Source: Physcomitrium patens (lineage: Eukaryota; Streptophyta; Bryopsida; Funariales; Funariaceae). Taken from it: a DNA stretch of 64,000 nucleotides. Position 1 is the stretch's first letter. Every line of letters begins with the position of its first letter. The notes below the pieces were generated by a model. The model did no database searches. It was not told the DNA's origin and saw only the letters and a list, made by a program, of their open reading frames with translations. The position numbers were made by a program, and so were the translations under genes. The DNA lies in NCBI RefSeq assembly GCF_000002425.4, contig NC_037254.1, positions 18,718,880-18,782,879 of the forward strand, written 5' to 3'. Shown here one piece after another: positions 37,717 to 50,610 of this stretch.

Positions 37717-38139
37717 TCATATGTTGAGGAAATCTATGATGCGACGAATTATATTCGCCACATACTCTGATCTCTGTTCTCTTCGAAGATGATTGATAGG
37801 GCCTCTCAACCATCGGTAGTGTCCCATACCAGGGCGGGAAGACCACCCAGTTATTTGATCATTATTGAGGCCTTCATAACTTCCTTCGAATAGAATATTC
37901 GGAACACCATCAGGAGTTGTTCCTACCTCTAGCAAAATCACCAAACATCGGGAGTCCCTTCCCAAATCGTGATACCAAACGCGTTGTATCTCACCATCTG
38001 TTCGAGGAAGAACATGTCGTTCTTGAAGATCTTCATCTCGATTGCGTCGTCTTGAAGGTTGTGACAATCGTAATGTCTCGTCCGGCAGGTCAACAAACGA
38101 AGGTTCTTGAGTTAAATCCGCTGGTTTTTGGCTCTCCAT
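37717..38139 (-). CDS. Extra ORF between pol and 3' LTR (family B), function unknown
   Basis: An intact frame of 140 codons starts at ATG 38139, 87 bases after the pol stop, and ends 42 bases before the LTR. I do not recognise the product. The N-terminal 60 residues are polar and charged (LRLSQPSRRRNRDEDLQERH). The second half reads like a compact domain with LVILLEVGTTPDG, GMGHYRWLRG, and a C-terminal helix-like EYVANIIRRIIDFLNI. There is no membrane segment, so an envelope-type role is unlikely. Homologues occur at the same place in the family A element (718-1071) and in decayed form in the other three B copies, so it belongs to the elements. It could be made from a separate or spliced RNA. 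Confidence 0.8.
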   Translation of the reverse strand: MESQKPADLTQEPSFVDLPDETLRLSQPSRRRNRDEDLQERHVLPRTDGEIQRVWYHDLGRDSRCLVILLEVGTTPDGVPNILFEGSYEGLNNDQITGWSSRPGMGHYRWLRGPINHLRREQRSEYVANIIRRIIDFLNI

Positions 38140-38226
38140 CTAATTAGCGTCACAAGAAGTTACAAACAAGGATAGGAAATTGAATGTTATCTTGCCTCAA
38201 TCTTGTCTCTTTTATAAGAGAGATTT

Positions 38227-41200
38227 TTATCTTGGTTTTGATGGATGTCGTTGATGAAAAACTTTGACTTTAGCTGATGCATTTGCTAGATTCCTGGATG
38301 GCTCCCATGTGCATTCACTAATATCATATCCGCGCCAATGAACAAGATATTCCAGCTTATTTCGGCGCCGCCTTGAGTCTAATATCTCTTCCACCTCAAA
38401 TTCTTCATTATTATCTACTTCTATAGGAGGCGGTGGCATTTGTCTTCTTCCTTGTATATCCACTGTCTTATATGGTTCAAGAAGAGATACGTGGAATACA
38501 GGATGGATCTTCATTGACTCCGGTAGATGTAACCGATATGCAACTGGGTTGATCTATTCAGAAACAGAAAAGGGGCCAAGCCTACGATAGTCCAACTTGT
38601 CACAAGGTCGAGTAGTCTTGATATTGCGACGAAGTAGCTATACCTTATCACCCACGTTGATTTGTGGTTGCTCCTTACGATATAGATCTGCGTTTATCTT
38701 TTGTCGTTCTTGAGCTTCCTTCAATTGTGTCTTCATTATTGCATGTAACTCTGACAACCGATTTGCCATATCTTCTCCTGCAGGATTATCAACTTTTGAA
38801 AAATCAAAAGTATCAAGTCGTGGATGATAGCCATAATTGGCAAAGAAAGGTGTTTGTTGCGTGGAAGAATGTACCGTATTATTATAAGCAAACTCTGCCA
38901 ATGGCAGAAGGGTTGTCCAATCATCTTGTTGGTAGTTGATAGTACACCTTAAATATTGCTCCAAGACTTGGTTTACGCGCTCTGTTTGTCCATCAGTTTG
39001 AGGATGGAAAGCCGAAGATAACTTTATGTCCACTTTTAAAATCTTGAAAAGGGTCCTCCAAAATCTTGACACAAATTGAGTTCCCCTATCCGATATGATA
39101 TCTTTAGGTAATCCATGATAGCGATAGATATTATCAATGAAAAGCTTAGCTGTTTCTTCACCTGTGATAGATTTTGTACATGGCACAAAATGTGCCATCT
39201 TGGTGAAATGATCTACTATCACAAATATAGAATCATAAGATCTTGAGCTTGGAAGATCTGTGATGAAATCCATAGAAACAGAAGACCATGGTTGTTCTGG
39301 TATAGGTAATGGCTGAAGAAGTCCGTAAGGTCGATGACGAGGAATTTTTGATCTTGAACAAATATCACATGATTGTACAAAGTCTTTGACTGACTTCCAC
39401 ATTTGTGGCCACCAAAAATCTCTTGATATGAGTTCCAGAGTCTTATTATATCCAAAGTGCCCTGTTGCTGGAAAGTCATGACGTGCTTGAAGAACACGCA
39501 AACGTGCTTTTCCTTCTGGAACATATAGGCGTCCTTCAAAATATAATAGATTATTCTTGAACTCAAACTTAGAAGGATCATGAGACTTGGAAGAATTATT
39601 CTCAATATCATAAACAAGAGGGTCTGAGGACATACTGGACTGGATTTGCTTGAGAAAAGTTGAATCAACAGTCAATGTTGATTTCATTGCTCGGAGATGA
39701 AATTGCTCCGGTTTCAAGAGGACCGTTCTTTGTTGCTCAAAAGTTGCATCTCTTTCTTTTGGTGCAAAATAAGAACGTCTAGATAGGGCATCGGATAAAC
39801 CTTGTTGTTTTCCTGGCCGATAAGTGATAATGAACTCGAATCTTGACAAAGACATACTCCAACGAGCTTGACGATGATTCAACACGCGTGCTGATATGAA
39901 ATACTCGAGGTTCTTGTGATCTGTATACACAGTGACTGGACTAGAAGCGCCTTCTAAATAATGACGCCATTCTTGAAAGGAATCCACGATCGCAAGAAGT
40001 TCTTTATCGTGGATCTCATAATTGATCTCGGCTGCTGAGAATTTCCTTGAATGAAAAGCTATCGGATGGAGTTTGTCATCTGTTCCCATTTGTAATAAAA
40101 CTGCACCCAAGGCAAAATTTGATGCATCTGTTTCCATAAAAAATGCCTTGGAAAAGTCAACACGATATAAGACTGGTGCAGAGACAAACGATGTCTTCAA
40201 GGCTTCAAATGCTGCTTCCGCTTCTTGATTCCATTGAAATTTATCTTTACTAGTCAAGCGTGTAAGTGGAGCTGCAACTCGTGAGAAATCTTTGATGAAG
40301 ATCCGATAGTAATTGGCAAATCCCAAGAAACATTGGACATCTCTTACCGTCCTTGGAATCTTCCAATCCACGATTGTTTGGACTTTCTTAGAATCCATCA
40401 TGAGACCATCATTTGAAATGATGTATCCTAAAAAGTCAACTTGAGTAGTGTGAAATACACACTTTTCCATCTTGGCGTACAATCCTGCATCTCTAAGTTT
40501 TTGTAATACTTGACGAACATGTATTTCATGTTCTTCGACGTTCTTGGAATAGATCAGGATATCGTCTAGATAGCAGATGACAAAATTGTCTAAGAATTCA
40601 CGAAATACATCATTCATGAGATGTTGAAAAGCAGCTGGTGCATTCGTGAGTCCAAAGGGCATGACATTATATTCGAAATGTCCATACCTGGTTCGAAACG
40701 CAGTCTTCCATTCATCTCCTTCTTTGATCCGTACTAGATTATATGCTCCTCTTAGATCTATTTTTGTATAGATCTTAGCTTGATTCAACTGGTCAAGGAG
40801 TCCTGATATCAAAGGTAATGGATACCTGTTCTTGATTGTGATCTTGTTGAGTCCTCGATAATCAACACACATTCGTAAGGATCCATCTTTTTTCTTTACG
40901 AATAGAATTGGAGCTCCTGCTGGAGATTTTGAATGGCGTATGAAATTCTTCGCTAAATTCTCGTCAATATATGTCTTGAGTTCAGCCATCTCATCTTGCG
41001 ATAAACTGTAAATTGGTCCAAATGGTGGCTGAGTTCCTTCCTTGAGGTCGATTGAACAATCATATGAACGATGCTCAGGAAGAATATCTGCATTCTTTTT
41101 CTCAAAAACGTCTTGATACTCCTGATATTGACTTGGAATGCCACTTGAAGTCTTTACGTTTTCAGAAATAGGTGCAGCATAAATAGCAAAAGTTGATCCT

Positions 41201-41781
41201 TCTTTTGCTGCGTGTATAAATGCTTTTGCACCTATCAGTACGGGTTTTACTGTACTAGACTTATAATTTTTTACTTGGTTCGTAGAACTACTAATAACGC
41301 TTTTGGAAAAGTCAAGTTTACGCGAATTCCAATCTATTCGAGGGTTATATTTTTCTAGCCAGGATAAACCTAAAATAACTGGATTGAACGGGGATTTAAT
41401 TATGTTAAAAGCTATGTAGCTATCATGACCGTCTATTGTTACTTTTATAGGATGAGTTTCATGAGTGACATCTCCAGAAGACAAGGGACGACTATCTATG
41501 ACTTCTACATGTACTGGTTTAGGTTTCTGTACAAAGAGTATTTTACGACTTTTAACAAATTGTTCATCTAAAAAACATGCTTAGGCTCCCGAATCTAATA
41601 AAGCAGAGGCTTTGTAATTCTTAGGTCCTAAATATAAGTCTATTATAAAACAAGGAGAGGGTTCTGAGGAGAGGATAGGACCTTCATTAGGAATTGTACA
41701 AGGTTCCAGCTGCACGGTCCCTATTGTAGCTGGACGAATCCGTTTTCCGACATGTTGTCTTCTTTGACCGTCGTACCCCTC
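38227..41781 (-). pseudogene. pol: pol polyprotein (protease, RT, RNase H, integrase, chromodomain) with three stops
   Basis: The frame lies -1 relative to gag and overlaps its end. Domains in order: aspartic protease LLDSGA, directly followed by stop TAA at 41583-41581; reverse transcriptase with [11 protein letters not shown] and YLDDILIYSKN; RNase H with METDASNFALGAVL; integrase zinc motif (H and H near HFGYNKT, C and C in CDICSR); and the DDE core with MDFITDLPS, SDRGTQFVSRFW and HPQTDGQTERVNQ. TAG codons at 38640-38638 and 38556-38554 break the integrase C-terminus. After them KIHPVFHVSLLEPY and a chromodomain (FEVEEILDSRRRRNKLEYL) are intact. The middle 948-codon stretch (41484-38638) has no stop. 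Frame and domain order are those of chromoviruses. Confidence 0.93.
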
Positions 41782-42725
41782 ATTTTATAGTTGCGTCGTT
41801 TCTTTGGACAATGTTGAGCAGTGTGCTTAGGTTCTCCGCAATATAAACATAATCCTTCTTGACGACGACGAATCTTTTCTTGCTCAGTTAGAGGTTTAAA
41901 ACGTACCGCGTCAATTTTCATGTCTTCTACTTCCGAATGTACGTTTGGCAAAGATGTTGATGTTGCCATTGAGTAATAACGTTGAGGTTCCCGTGAATGA
42001 TTCTCAGATCGAAATTCAAAAAGTCGATTATCACATTTTACCGCAAAATCGATTGCTTGACTCAAAGTTTGAGGATCAGGTAAGTTGAGCATCAATTTCT
42101 TTACTTCGTATTGCAATCCATAAAGAAATTGACTGATGAGTGCAGCATCATCCCACTTGATGTCAATTGCAAGTTGTCGAAATTGTGAAGCATATACTGT
42201 TACTGAGCGATTTTCTTGTTGCAGAATTCGGATCTTATTTGTTGCAACACGAGTTGCATCGTGTTCACCATACATAGATCGAAACTCCACCAAAAAAGCT
42301 TCCAAATTGTCCAATATTGGATTTCGTTGTTCAAGAAAAGACGAAAACCACGATAATGCAGAACCAGAAAGTAGAGTGCCAATAAACCTGACTTGTGATC
42401 CTGGAGTTGGATAGCTTTGCGGTTGAAGTTCAATTGCCAATTGTACTTGATTGATGAACCCTCGAAACTTTGATCTCGTACCATCAAATTTCTCAGGTAA
42501 GGCAATTCTTGGTTCTCTAGTGCTTATAGGGTGTTGTACAATTGGAGAAGGAACGTGATTTGTTGTAGATGTTGAAGCAGCTCCGATCATCTCTATATCT
42601 CCACTTTCTACTATTCTTGTTCTTTCCTGTGTTGGTGAATTGAGTTGATGCATCGCAAGCATTAACTCCCTCATTTGCTCTTGCATTTGTGCCATTGCAC
42701 TCTTCATTTCAACAAGCTCTGCCAT
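41721..42725 (-). CDS. gag: Gag polyprotein of the complete B element
   Basis: About 334 codons from ATG 42725; the frame is open further upstream but without an ATG. The N-terminus is coiled-coil-like (ELVEMKSAMAQMQEQMREL). The retrotransposon Gag core follows, with LPEKFDGTRSKFRGFINQVQ, LSWFSSFLEQ, and SVTVYASQFRQL. Near the C-terminus is a CCHC zinc knuckle, CLYCGEPKHTAQHC (C-x2-C-x4-H-x4-C), which binds the RNA genome. It ends at TAG 41723-41721. Length and layout match the family A Gag at 61918-62919 (333 codons). No break is seen. Confidence 0.95.
   Translation of the reverse strand: MAELVEMKSAMAQMQEQMRELMLAMHQLNSPTQERTRIVESGDIEMIGAASTSTTNHVPSPIVQHPISTREPRIALPEKFDGTRSKFRGFINQVQLAIELQPQSYPTPGSQVRFIGTLLSGSALSWFSSFLEQRNPILDNLEAFLVEFRSMYGEHDATRVATNKIRILQQENRSVTVYASQFRQLAIDIKWDDAALISQFLYGLQYEVKKLMLNLPDPQTLSQAIDFAVKCDNRLFEFRSENHSREPQRYYSMATSTSLPNVHSEVEDMKIDAVRFKPLTEQEKIRRRQEGLCLYCGEPKHTAQHCPKKRRNYKMRGTTVKEDNMSENGFVQLQ
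41742..41748 (-). promoter_or_regulatory. Candidate -1 frameshift site at the gag/pol overlap (family B)
   Basis: GGAAAAC, read G GAA AAC in the gag frame, lies 18 bases before the gag stop inside the overlap with the -1 pol frame. The same heptamer in the same phase occurs in family A at 62892-62898. It is not a textbook slippery heptamer, so this is a candidate only. Confidence 0.4.
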
Positions 42726-42899
42726 AATGACACTAAGAAGAAAAATTTGTTTGATATTGCTCAAGACAAAAGAAAAGAAAGACTTGATAACAAAGAAGAT
42801 ACTAAGAACAATATCAGTTTAGAAGTGGGTAATCCGCAAACTTCTAATACGCTTATGTCTTGTCAAGAGAAAGGGGTAATCCACTCTTACTCAAGAAAA

Positions 42900-42937
42900 A
42901 ACAAAGCTCTGATATTGTAAGTGGACTCTTGTCAATC
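42900..42937 (-). other. Primer-binding-like region of the complete B element
   Basis: On the minus strand, after the LTR end CCTTGACA, come GATTGACAAGAGTCC and then ACTTACAATATCAGAGCTTT. ATCAGAGC matches the core of the initiator-Met-tRNA primer site (TGGTATCAGAGC) common in plant LTR elements, but the TGG is replaced and the motif begins about 24 bases from the LTR. Confidence 0.5.
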
Positions 42938-43489
42938 TGTCAAGGACAAAGACTCGATGAAGGAAAATATACACCAAAAGGCTATCTTGATATAATAAGT
43001 CAAAATATAAACAAGTAGGTATATTAAAAAGAAACTGGAATGGCTATTGCCACAAGACAAGAAATTAAAGACTCTTGAACCGGGACTAGAAGCAAGAAAG
43101 GAGTTGACAAGAGTGAAGAAGCCTTCACTCTTGTCTCTATATATACTATCTAACTAGGGGCTACGTGGCGACGTTCTATAGGACCTCCAATATGTGTTGA
43201 CTTTGTAGGACACATGCCTTGACTTACAAGGCAAGTTTTTCTACGTGTGGGCCACATAGTTAGCTTGATTTTCAAGCTAACAACATGTGTGGCACATGGC
43301 CAACTTGTTGACCACGTTTCTAATCCAAAAAGTCAATTAAAGACACCTATGAAGTCAAAGCAGCGTCTAGGAAGTTTCTAGGAAGCTTTTATATTAAATA
43401 TTATACAATTAACTTACTTTTATCTACTTTTACTTACTTCTACCTATTTCTATATGTAATTATTAGCTTATATGATTATGGCCGTGATA
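42938..43489 (-). repeat. 5' LTR of the complete B element
   Basis: 552 bp, near-identical to 37124-37675. Its outer end reads GTGATA where the partner has GTGACA. It is followed by CATGT, the target duplication. Confidence 0.96.
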
Positions 43490-43494
43490 CATGT

Positions 43495-44094
43495 CTTCTT
43501 ATATCTTTCCTTCTCATCTATAATGTAAGAGGCCTAAAAAAGCTATTTTTTTATAATGAAGGTTTATTTTCTTGTTGTGATTTTAATTGAAAAGATCATG
43601 AGAAGATTTTATTAGCAAATATAAATGCAAATGCAACACAAGAGATTTAGAAGTAGAATTTATGTATTTCTTATTGAGTAATTTTTTAAAAAGAGTTGCA
43701 ATAATATAAGTATTATTAATAATCTAAGCATCGAGTAAAATCTATACATTATTTATCATTAAAATTATTAAAATATTATTATTATTATTTAAATATATTA
43801 TTATAAAAAGATATTACATAAGGTGATTTTTTTTTGTTTTTTTATAGTTGCCATGTCAATTGTTAATTGATGACAAATTGAAAAACAAAGAAAAAGAGTA
43901 CTTGAACTTATTAAGCAAGACATGTAAGCAAATAAAGAAAAAATACAAAGAAGATTGAATGCCCTAAATAGATAAAGAAATGATTTGAATAATGTTGTGT
44001 CTATACTCAATTTTTGTGAAATTAAAAAATTAAAACAAAGGCCAACATTACAAGACATTTTATTGAGTGGATGAACAAACCATGTATCAAAGAG
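43495..44094. other. AT-rich spacer between two B elements
   Basis: About 600 bp of AT-rich DNA. A minus-strand frame at 43801-44136 has no recognisable product and is probably chance. It ends at the target duplication CCATG of the next element. Confidence 0.6.
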
Positions 44095-47000
44095 TATACA
44101 TAAATAACTTAAATAAGTATCAAAGAGAGTTGACAAAATAGTAATAAGAAAATATGCCTATTCAAGAAAAAATTGGGATATCTATTGCCAAAGACTAGAT
44201 ATCTATAAACTCTTCAAATTAGACTAGAAGCAAGAAAAGAATTGATAAGAATAAAGAAAGCTTCATTTTTGTCTCTACATACACTATCTAACTAAGAGCT
44301 AAATAGCAACATTCTATAAGACTTCTAACACATATCTAATTTGTGAGAGATATGTCTTAACTTACAACATAAGTTTCTTACATGTATATTACATAATTAG
44401 CTTATACCACAAGCTACCAATATGTAGCTAACTTGTTGATCAAATGTTCAATCTTTCAATTACTTATAGATACATATAAAGGTGAAATTTCATCTATGAA
44501 GCTTCTTATAAGCTTTTCAATAAGATATTCTTAAATTAATTTATTTTTATCTACTTTATTATCAAGATAACTATTAAAATAAACATATGTATTCATAATA
44601 TTATTTTCCCTCTTATAGGAGCAATTTCCACAAGGAGTGGTGATCATATCTTGAGGAAGTTTAAGATGTGACAAATCATATTTGCTAAATACTTTCATCT
44701 TTATCCTCTTTAAAGGTAATCGACAGGTTCTTTTAGCCATTAATAATATTTCATTCTAGAATAGAAAGACCACCTTAATAATTGATCATTATTGAGGCCT
44801 TTGTAACTTCTTTTAAACAAAACATTGGTAATATTATTAAGAGTTGTTTCTACCTCCAATAATATTACCAAACATCGAAATTCTCTTAAAAACTTGTGAT
44901 ATCAAATGTATTGTATTTTGCCATCTATTTGAAGAAGAACATGTTATTCTTGAAGATCTTCATTTCTATTATGTTGTCTTGAAGGTAGTAACAATTGTAA
45001 TGTTTTGTGTAATAATTCAACAAATAATAGCTTTTAATTTGAATCTACTAGCTATTGATTCTCTATCTTTTTAATACCACTAATACAAAGGAATTATAAT
45101 AAATAATAGAAGATAGAATACAATCTTCTTTAAATATCTTTTTATATAATAAAAATTTGTTTGACTATTCATCTTAATTTTGATGCATGTCATTAATGAA
45201 AAACTTTCACTTTTTTGTTGCATTTATAAGATCTTTTATTGACTATCATGTATATTTAGTAATATTGTATCAAAGTCAATCAACAAGATATTTCAACCTA
45301 AGTCAGTATTGCCTTGAGTCTAAGACTTCTTCCACCTCAAATTGTTGATTATAATCTATTTCTATAAGGAGCAGTGGCATTTATCTTCTTTTCAAGATAT
45401 TCATTGTCATATATGGCTTAAGAAGAAATACATAAAATACAAGATAGATTTTCATAAATTCTAATAGATGTAATTGATAAACAACTAGATTGATTTACTC
45501 ACATATAAAAAATAGTCTAAGTTTAAACTAATTCAATTTGTCACAAGAGCAAATAATTTAGATATTACAAAAAATTAATCATATTTTATTATTAATATAA
45601 AATTTAGGTTGTTTCTTGCAATAAGAATCTATATTGATTTTTTATTATTCTTGTGCTTCTTTTAATTTTACATTCACTGTTATATATAACTTAAATAAAT
45701 AATTTGTCAAATCTCTTGTTACAAAATTGTCAACTTTTTTGAAGTTAAAACCATCAAGTTGTAGATAATAATCATAATTAGTATAGAAATATATTTGTTG
45801 AGTAGAAGAATATATTATATTATTATAAACAAACTTTACAAATGGTAAAAGAGTTATCCATTCATCTTATTGGTAGTTGATGGTGTACTTCAAATATTAT
45901 TTCAAAACTTGATTTATTCACTTTTTTTTATTTATTATTTAATAATATAAAATTAAAAATAATTTTATATTTATATTTAAAATCTTAAAATAATTTTTTT
46001 AAAATATTAATACAAACTGAATCTTCTTATTTGATATATTATCCTTGGACAATCCATGATAGCAATAGATACTGACAAAAAAAAGTTTAGTTATTTTTTT
46101 TTACATATAATAGATTTTATAAATGATATAAAATATACCATCTTGATGAAAAAATCTACTATCAAAAATATAAAATCATAAAAATATGAAATTATAAGAT
46201 CTATGATAAAATCCATAGAAATAAAAGACTATAATTGTTTCAAAATAGGTAATAGTTGAAGAAGTCTATAAGATTGACAATGAGGAGTTTTTGATTTTGA
46301 ACAAATATCACAAGATTGTATAAATTCTTCAACTATATTTTTTATTTGAGGCCACCAAATATTTTTAGATATTAACTCCAAAGTTTTTTTGTATCTAAAA
46401 TGTTCTATTATTGAAAAATTATGACATGGTTGAAGAATATGTAATTGTGCTTCATCTTTTAAAATATATAAGCGTCACCTCAAAATAAAGTAGATTATTC
46501 TTCAATTCAAACTTAAAAGTATTTTGAGACTTAAAAAAATTATACTTAATATCATAAACAAGAGGATCAAAAGACATATTCAATAGAACTTATTTAGTAA
46601 AGATTGAATCAATAGTCAATGTTGATTTCATTACTCAAAGATCGAAATACTTTGCCTTCAAGAAGATTATTTTTTTTATCAAAAGTTATATCTCTTTCTT
46701 TTGAAGCAAAATAAGAACATCTTGGCAAACCTTGTTGTTTTTTTTGTTGATAAATAATCTTGAAATTAAATCTTAATAAAATTATGCTTTAATAGGCTTA
46801 GTAATAATTCAAAACATGTACTTCTATAAAATATTCAAAGTTCTTGTGATCTATATGTATATAATTAAATTAAAAGTGTCTTTTATGTAATAATGCCATT
46901 CTTAGAATGAATCTAGAATTTAAAAAAATCTTTATTATAGATCTTATAATTAATCTTAATTGCTAAAAAAAATTTAGAACAAAAAGCTATTAGGTTGAAT

Positions 47001-48984
47001 TTATTATTTTCTTCTATTTAAGACAATATGGCTCCCAAAACAAAGTTCAATGCCTCTATTCCTAAAACAAATGCTTTAAAAAAGTTGATATGATACAATA
47101 CTAGTACCTATATAAAAGTTACTTTTGAAGCTTTAAAAGATGCTTTAGTTTCTCTATTCTAATTAAATTTGTTTTTATATGTTAGATGTATAAGTAGAGT
47201 GGTAATTTGAGAGAAATTATTAATGAAGATTCAATAATAATTGACAAATCTTAAAAAATATGGTTCTTATTATAACCGAACAAACTCATTTTTTGACATA
47301 TTATCTTTTTTGACAATCATATTCTTCATTTTGTGGTTGAATTATTTCTTTGGATAATGTAGAATTATGTGTTTAGGTTTTGTATAATTTAAACATAATC
47401 CTTCTTGACAATGACAAGTCTTTCCTTATTCAATAAGAGATTTAAAACATATTGCATCAATTTATATATTTTTTACTTCCAAATGTATGTATTAAAAAGA
47501 TGTTGGTATTGTAATTGAATTGTTAAAATGTTGTGGCCTATTTTGTACAACTTTCATATTAAAATTCAAAAATTTAGTTGTCATAGTTTACAACCAAGTC
47601 AATTACTTGATTCAATGTTTGAGGATCAAATAAGTTGAATATCAATTTTTTATTTTATATTATAATTTGTAAAAAAATTGACTAATAAATATAGCATCAT
47701 TCCACTTAATATTGGTTGCAAGTTGTTAAAATTATGAAGCATATAACATTATTGATGATTACTTTATTGTAAGATACAAATCTTATTGGTTGCAAGACAA
47801 ATTGCATCATGTTCTCTATACATGGATTAAAATTCCACCAAAAATGCCTCCAAATAATTCAAAATCATGTTGTTCAAGAAAAGATAAAAATTATGATAAT
47901 AATGAACTTTAAAAAATATATTAATAAATCTAACTTATGATCTTGAAATTAATTAGCATTAGAATTAAAGTTCAATTATTAATTATATTTAATTAATAAA
48001 TCCTTGAAATTTTGATCTTGTGCCATTAAACTTCACAGATATAAAATCTCTTAATTTACTAATACTTGAAGGATGTTCTAATATAAAAGAGAGAATATAA
48101 TTTTTTGTAGATGTTGAAGTAGCTCCAATCATTTCTATATCTTCAACTCTTGCTAATCTTATTATTTCTTGTGGTGATAAATTGAATTGATGTATTGTAA
48201 GTATTAACCTTTCTAATTTTTTTTGCATTTGTATCATTACCCTCTTTATTTTGACAAGCTTTGTTGTGATAATATAATAAAAAAAAGTGTCTAATATCAC
48301 TTGAGATAAATAAAAAGAAAGACTTAAAAATAAAGAAAATTCTAATAACAATATTAGTTTAAAAGTAGGTAATTTCTAACTTCTAATATACTTTTGCTTA
48401 ATGAAGAGAAAGAGATAATCCACTCTTAATCATGAAAAGATATAGCTTTGATATTATAAGTACACTCTTTTTAATTTTTTAAGGATAAGAATTCAAAAGA
48501 GATATATAAATAAGTAAAGTAAGTAGCAAAGAGAGATGAAAAAATGATAATAAGAAAGTATGTATATTCAAGAAGAAATTGGAATTACTATTGCCAAAAT
48601 TTAGAAATCTACAAACTCTTGAAACTAGATTAGAAACAAGAAAAGAATTAACAAGAATAAAGAAGAATTCATTCTTGTCTCAACATATACTATCTAATTA
48701 AGAGCTATGCGGCAACATTTTATAGGACTTTGAATGCGCGTTTTAATCTGTAAGATAAGTCTCTTATATATATGCCACATGATTAGCTTATATTACAAGC
48801 TACAAATATGTGGCTAAATTGTTGGCCAAGTGTTCAATTTACCAATTATCTATAGACACATATAAAGTTGAATTATACCTATAAAGCTTCTAAGAAGCTT
48901 CTCAATAAATTATTTTTAAATAAAATATTTTTATCTATTTAATTATTTAAATAAATATTAGAATAAATATGTATATCTCTGATA
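44095..48984 (-). mobile_element. Old decayed family B chromovirus with a pol deletion
   Basis: On the minus strand: 3' LTR at 44095 to about 44600, extra-ORF and chromodomain remnants (44620-45500), integrase to RNase H remnants (to about 47260), then directly gag zinc-knuckle and gag remnants (47300-48350), and 5' LTR about 48474-48984. Compared with the complete element about 1.4 kb, covering protease and most of reverse transcriptase, is missing. The flanks CCATG (44090-44094) and TCATG (48985-48989) look like a target duplication with one change. Frames are full of stops. Confidence 0.85.
47989..48351 (-). pseudogene. gag: gag N-terminal remnant of the old B element
   Basis: 120 open codons whose second half aligns with the B Gag start: coiled-coil-like segment, VEDIEMIGATSTSTKNYIL, and FNGTRSKFQGFIN. 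The first half reads through the leader. It stops after FQGFIN, where the intact Gag continues for about 240 residues, so it is a broken copy. Confidence 0.8.
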
Positions 48985-48989
48985 TCATG

Positions 48990-50579
48990 CCATTGAAAAA
49001 ATTAAATCTATAATTTGGTGCATGTTGTCTTCATAGAAAGATTAAACTACTACTTCTTGAAAAAAATTCCTTATTATTTAAACAAATATTTCATAGACAA
49101 GTTGAACAAAGCAAAGAATTTTAAAAGATTATTTGATAATATAATGCAACACATATATTTACATCTCTTTGTGCAAAAGTAGACAATACTTTCTTGCAAG
49201 AATATGGTCTTTGTAGCTTTTGCATACTTAGAGGGTTTTGGCATTAATGCTTAAAAAAAGCCTTTATAACAAAAACATAGAAGTAATAAAGAACATTATT
49301 TGATAGTATTCTCTTTTAATATTTACTTGCACATCCTACAAAGCTATGAGACAAGTTTAAAGAAAGATTTTGTGATAATGTAGATTATCAATTGATCCAA
49401 GATCATAGAATTGAAAAATCAACAAAAAGTGAGATATTGTATTATAGACTATTTCTTCTTGATAATATTCTTCAAAAATCAAGCAAAATATTTATTGATT
49501 TTTTGTTAATGCCATAGTAAAAAAAACTAAAATAAGAATGCTACAAATTAAATGCTTATGGAGCATATTACATGGTATTACGGCAAGCTAAAATAAATAA
49601 TAAAAGAATATATTAAATGATAAAGTATATATTATATATTTGGATATTTTTATTATAATAGTTAATAGTATTAAAAAGTTATATTTTTAAAAATAACTAA
49701 TTAGAAGTAAAAAAATATTTATTTATAATATATCATCAATAAAGTTATAATTAATAAAAATATTGTTTTGTATATTGCTTCTTTGTATATTGCTTCTTTG
49801 TTGGTTGGAGTCATTTGTGCAATTGAATGTTTTATAAGAGATGTTGAAGGATCATGGTTGTATTTTCCATTTTGTACTATTAAATAATATTGTATAGTAG
49901 CTTAGATACATCATGCATACAATGCAAATAGACACCCAATTAATTAGCTTGCAATATTTTGTTGACAAATAAGATTATTTTGTTCAATAAAAGCATGTCT
50001 TTTGTGACATTTGAAATTAATCAATCCATGTTAGATCATTGCTTGCAAACAACATAACTATGTATGGGCAAATTCATATGTATTTTCTTTCATGTCTTCA
50101 AAAGAATCAAAAATCCCTACTAGTAGAAGATATATACATATATATATATATATATATGATACAATATCCATTACAAAATCCAAATAACCTAAGAGTAGGC
50201 CTTTGTCTATTTCTTTGAACACTAAATAAAAAAACAAAGATATTACAATGATACAATGCAAAGTCACCAGTAAGTTGACTTAGTACATAAGAAGATATAG
50301 TTCTAATAATGTAGGATAAAGAAAAAATACCATTGATTCTAACCATTGATAGTTAGTCATTATTATTGATAATATTTCTATTATTGTATCAATTCCATTT
50401 TTTAAAAAATATTATTGTATCAATCTAAATATCGATCATAATAATGATGATGTACATGAGGTTGACATTCTATGTACTTTGGGACAATACACGAGTCAAT
50501 TTAATAAAATCCAAGATCATTTTAATATGTCTCTTGATATAAAACAAAGAGACAAAGAAGCCTTTGAATTGGCTGTAAA

Positions 50580-50610
<31 letters not shown>

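Larger units (their letters stand above)
37124..43489 (-). mobile_element. Complete family B chromovirus (Ty3/gypsy), fairly young
   Basis: A 6366-bp element on the minus strand, flanked by a 5-bp target duplication CATGT at 37119-37123 and 43490-43494. The two 552-bp LTRs differ at only about six positions by eye, so insertion was recent relative to the other B copies. Order on the minus strand: 5' LTR, primer-binding-like motif, gag, protease, reverse transcriptase, RNase H, integrase, chromodomain, extra ORF, polypurine tract, 3' LTR. Pol holds three nonsense codons (41583-41581, 38640-38638, 38556-38554), so this copy is not autonomous as it stands. Confidence 0.97.

Noticed and set aside
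38664..38939. Plus-strand frames within the B element pol, and a minus-strand alternative at 39219-39668
   Set aside because: Shadows of pol in other frames.
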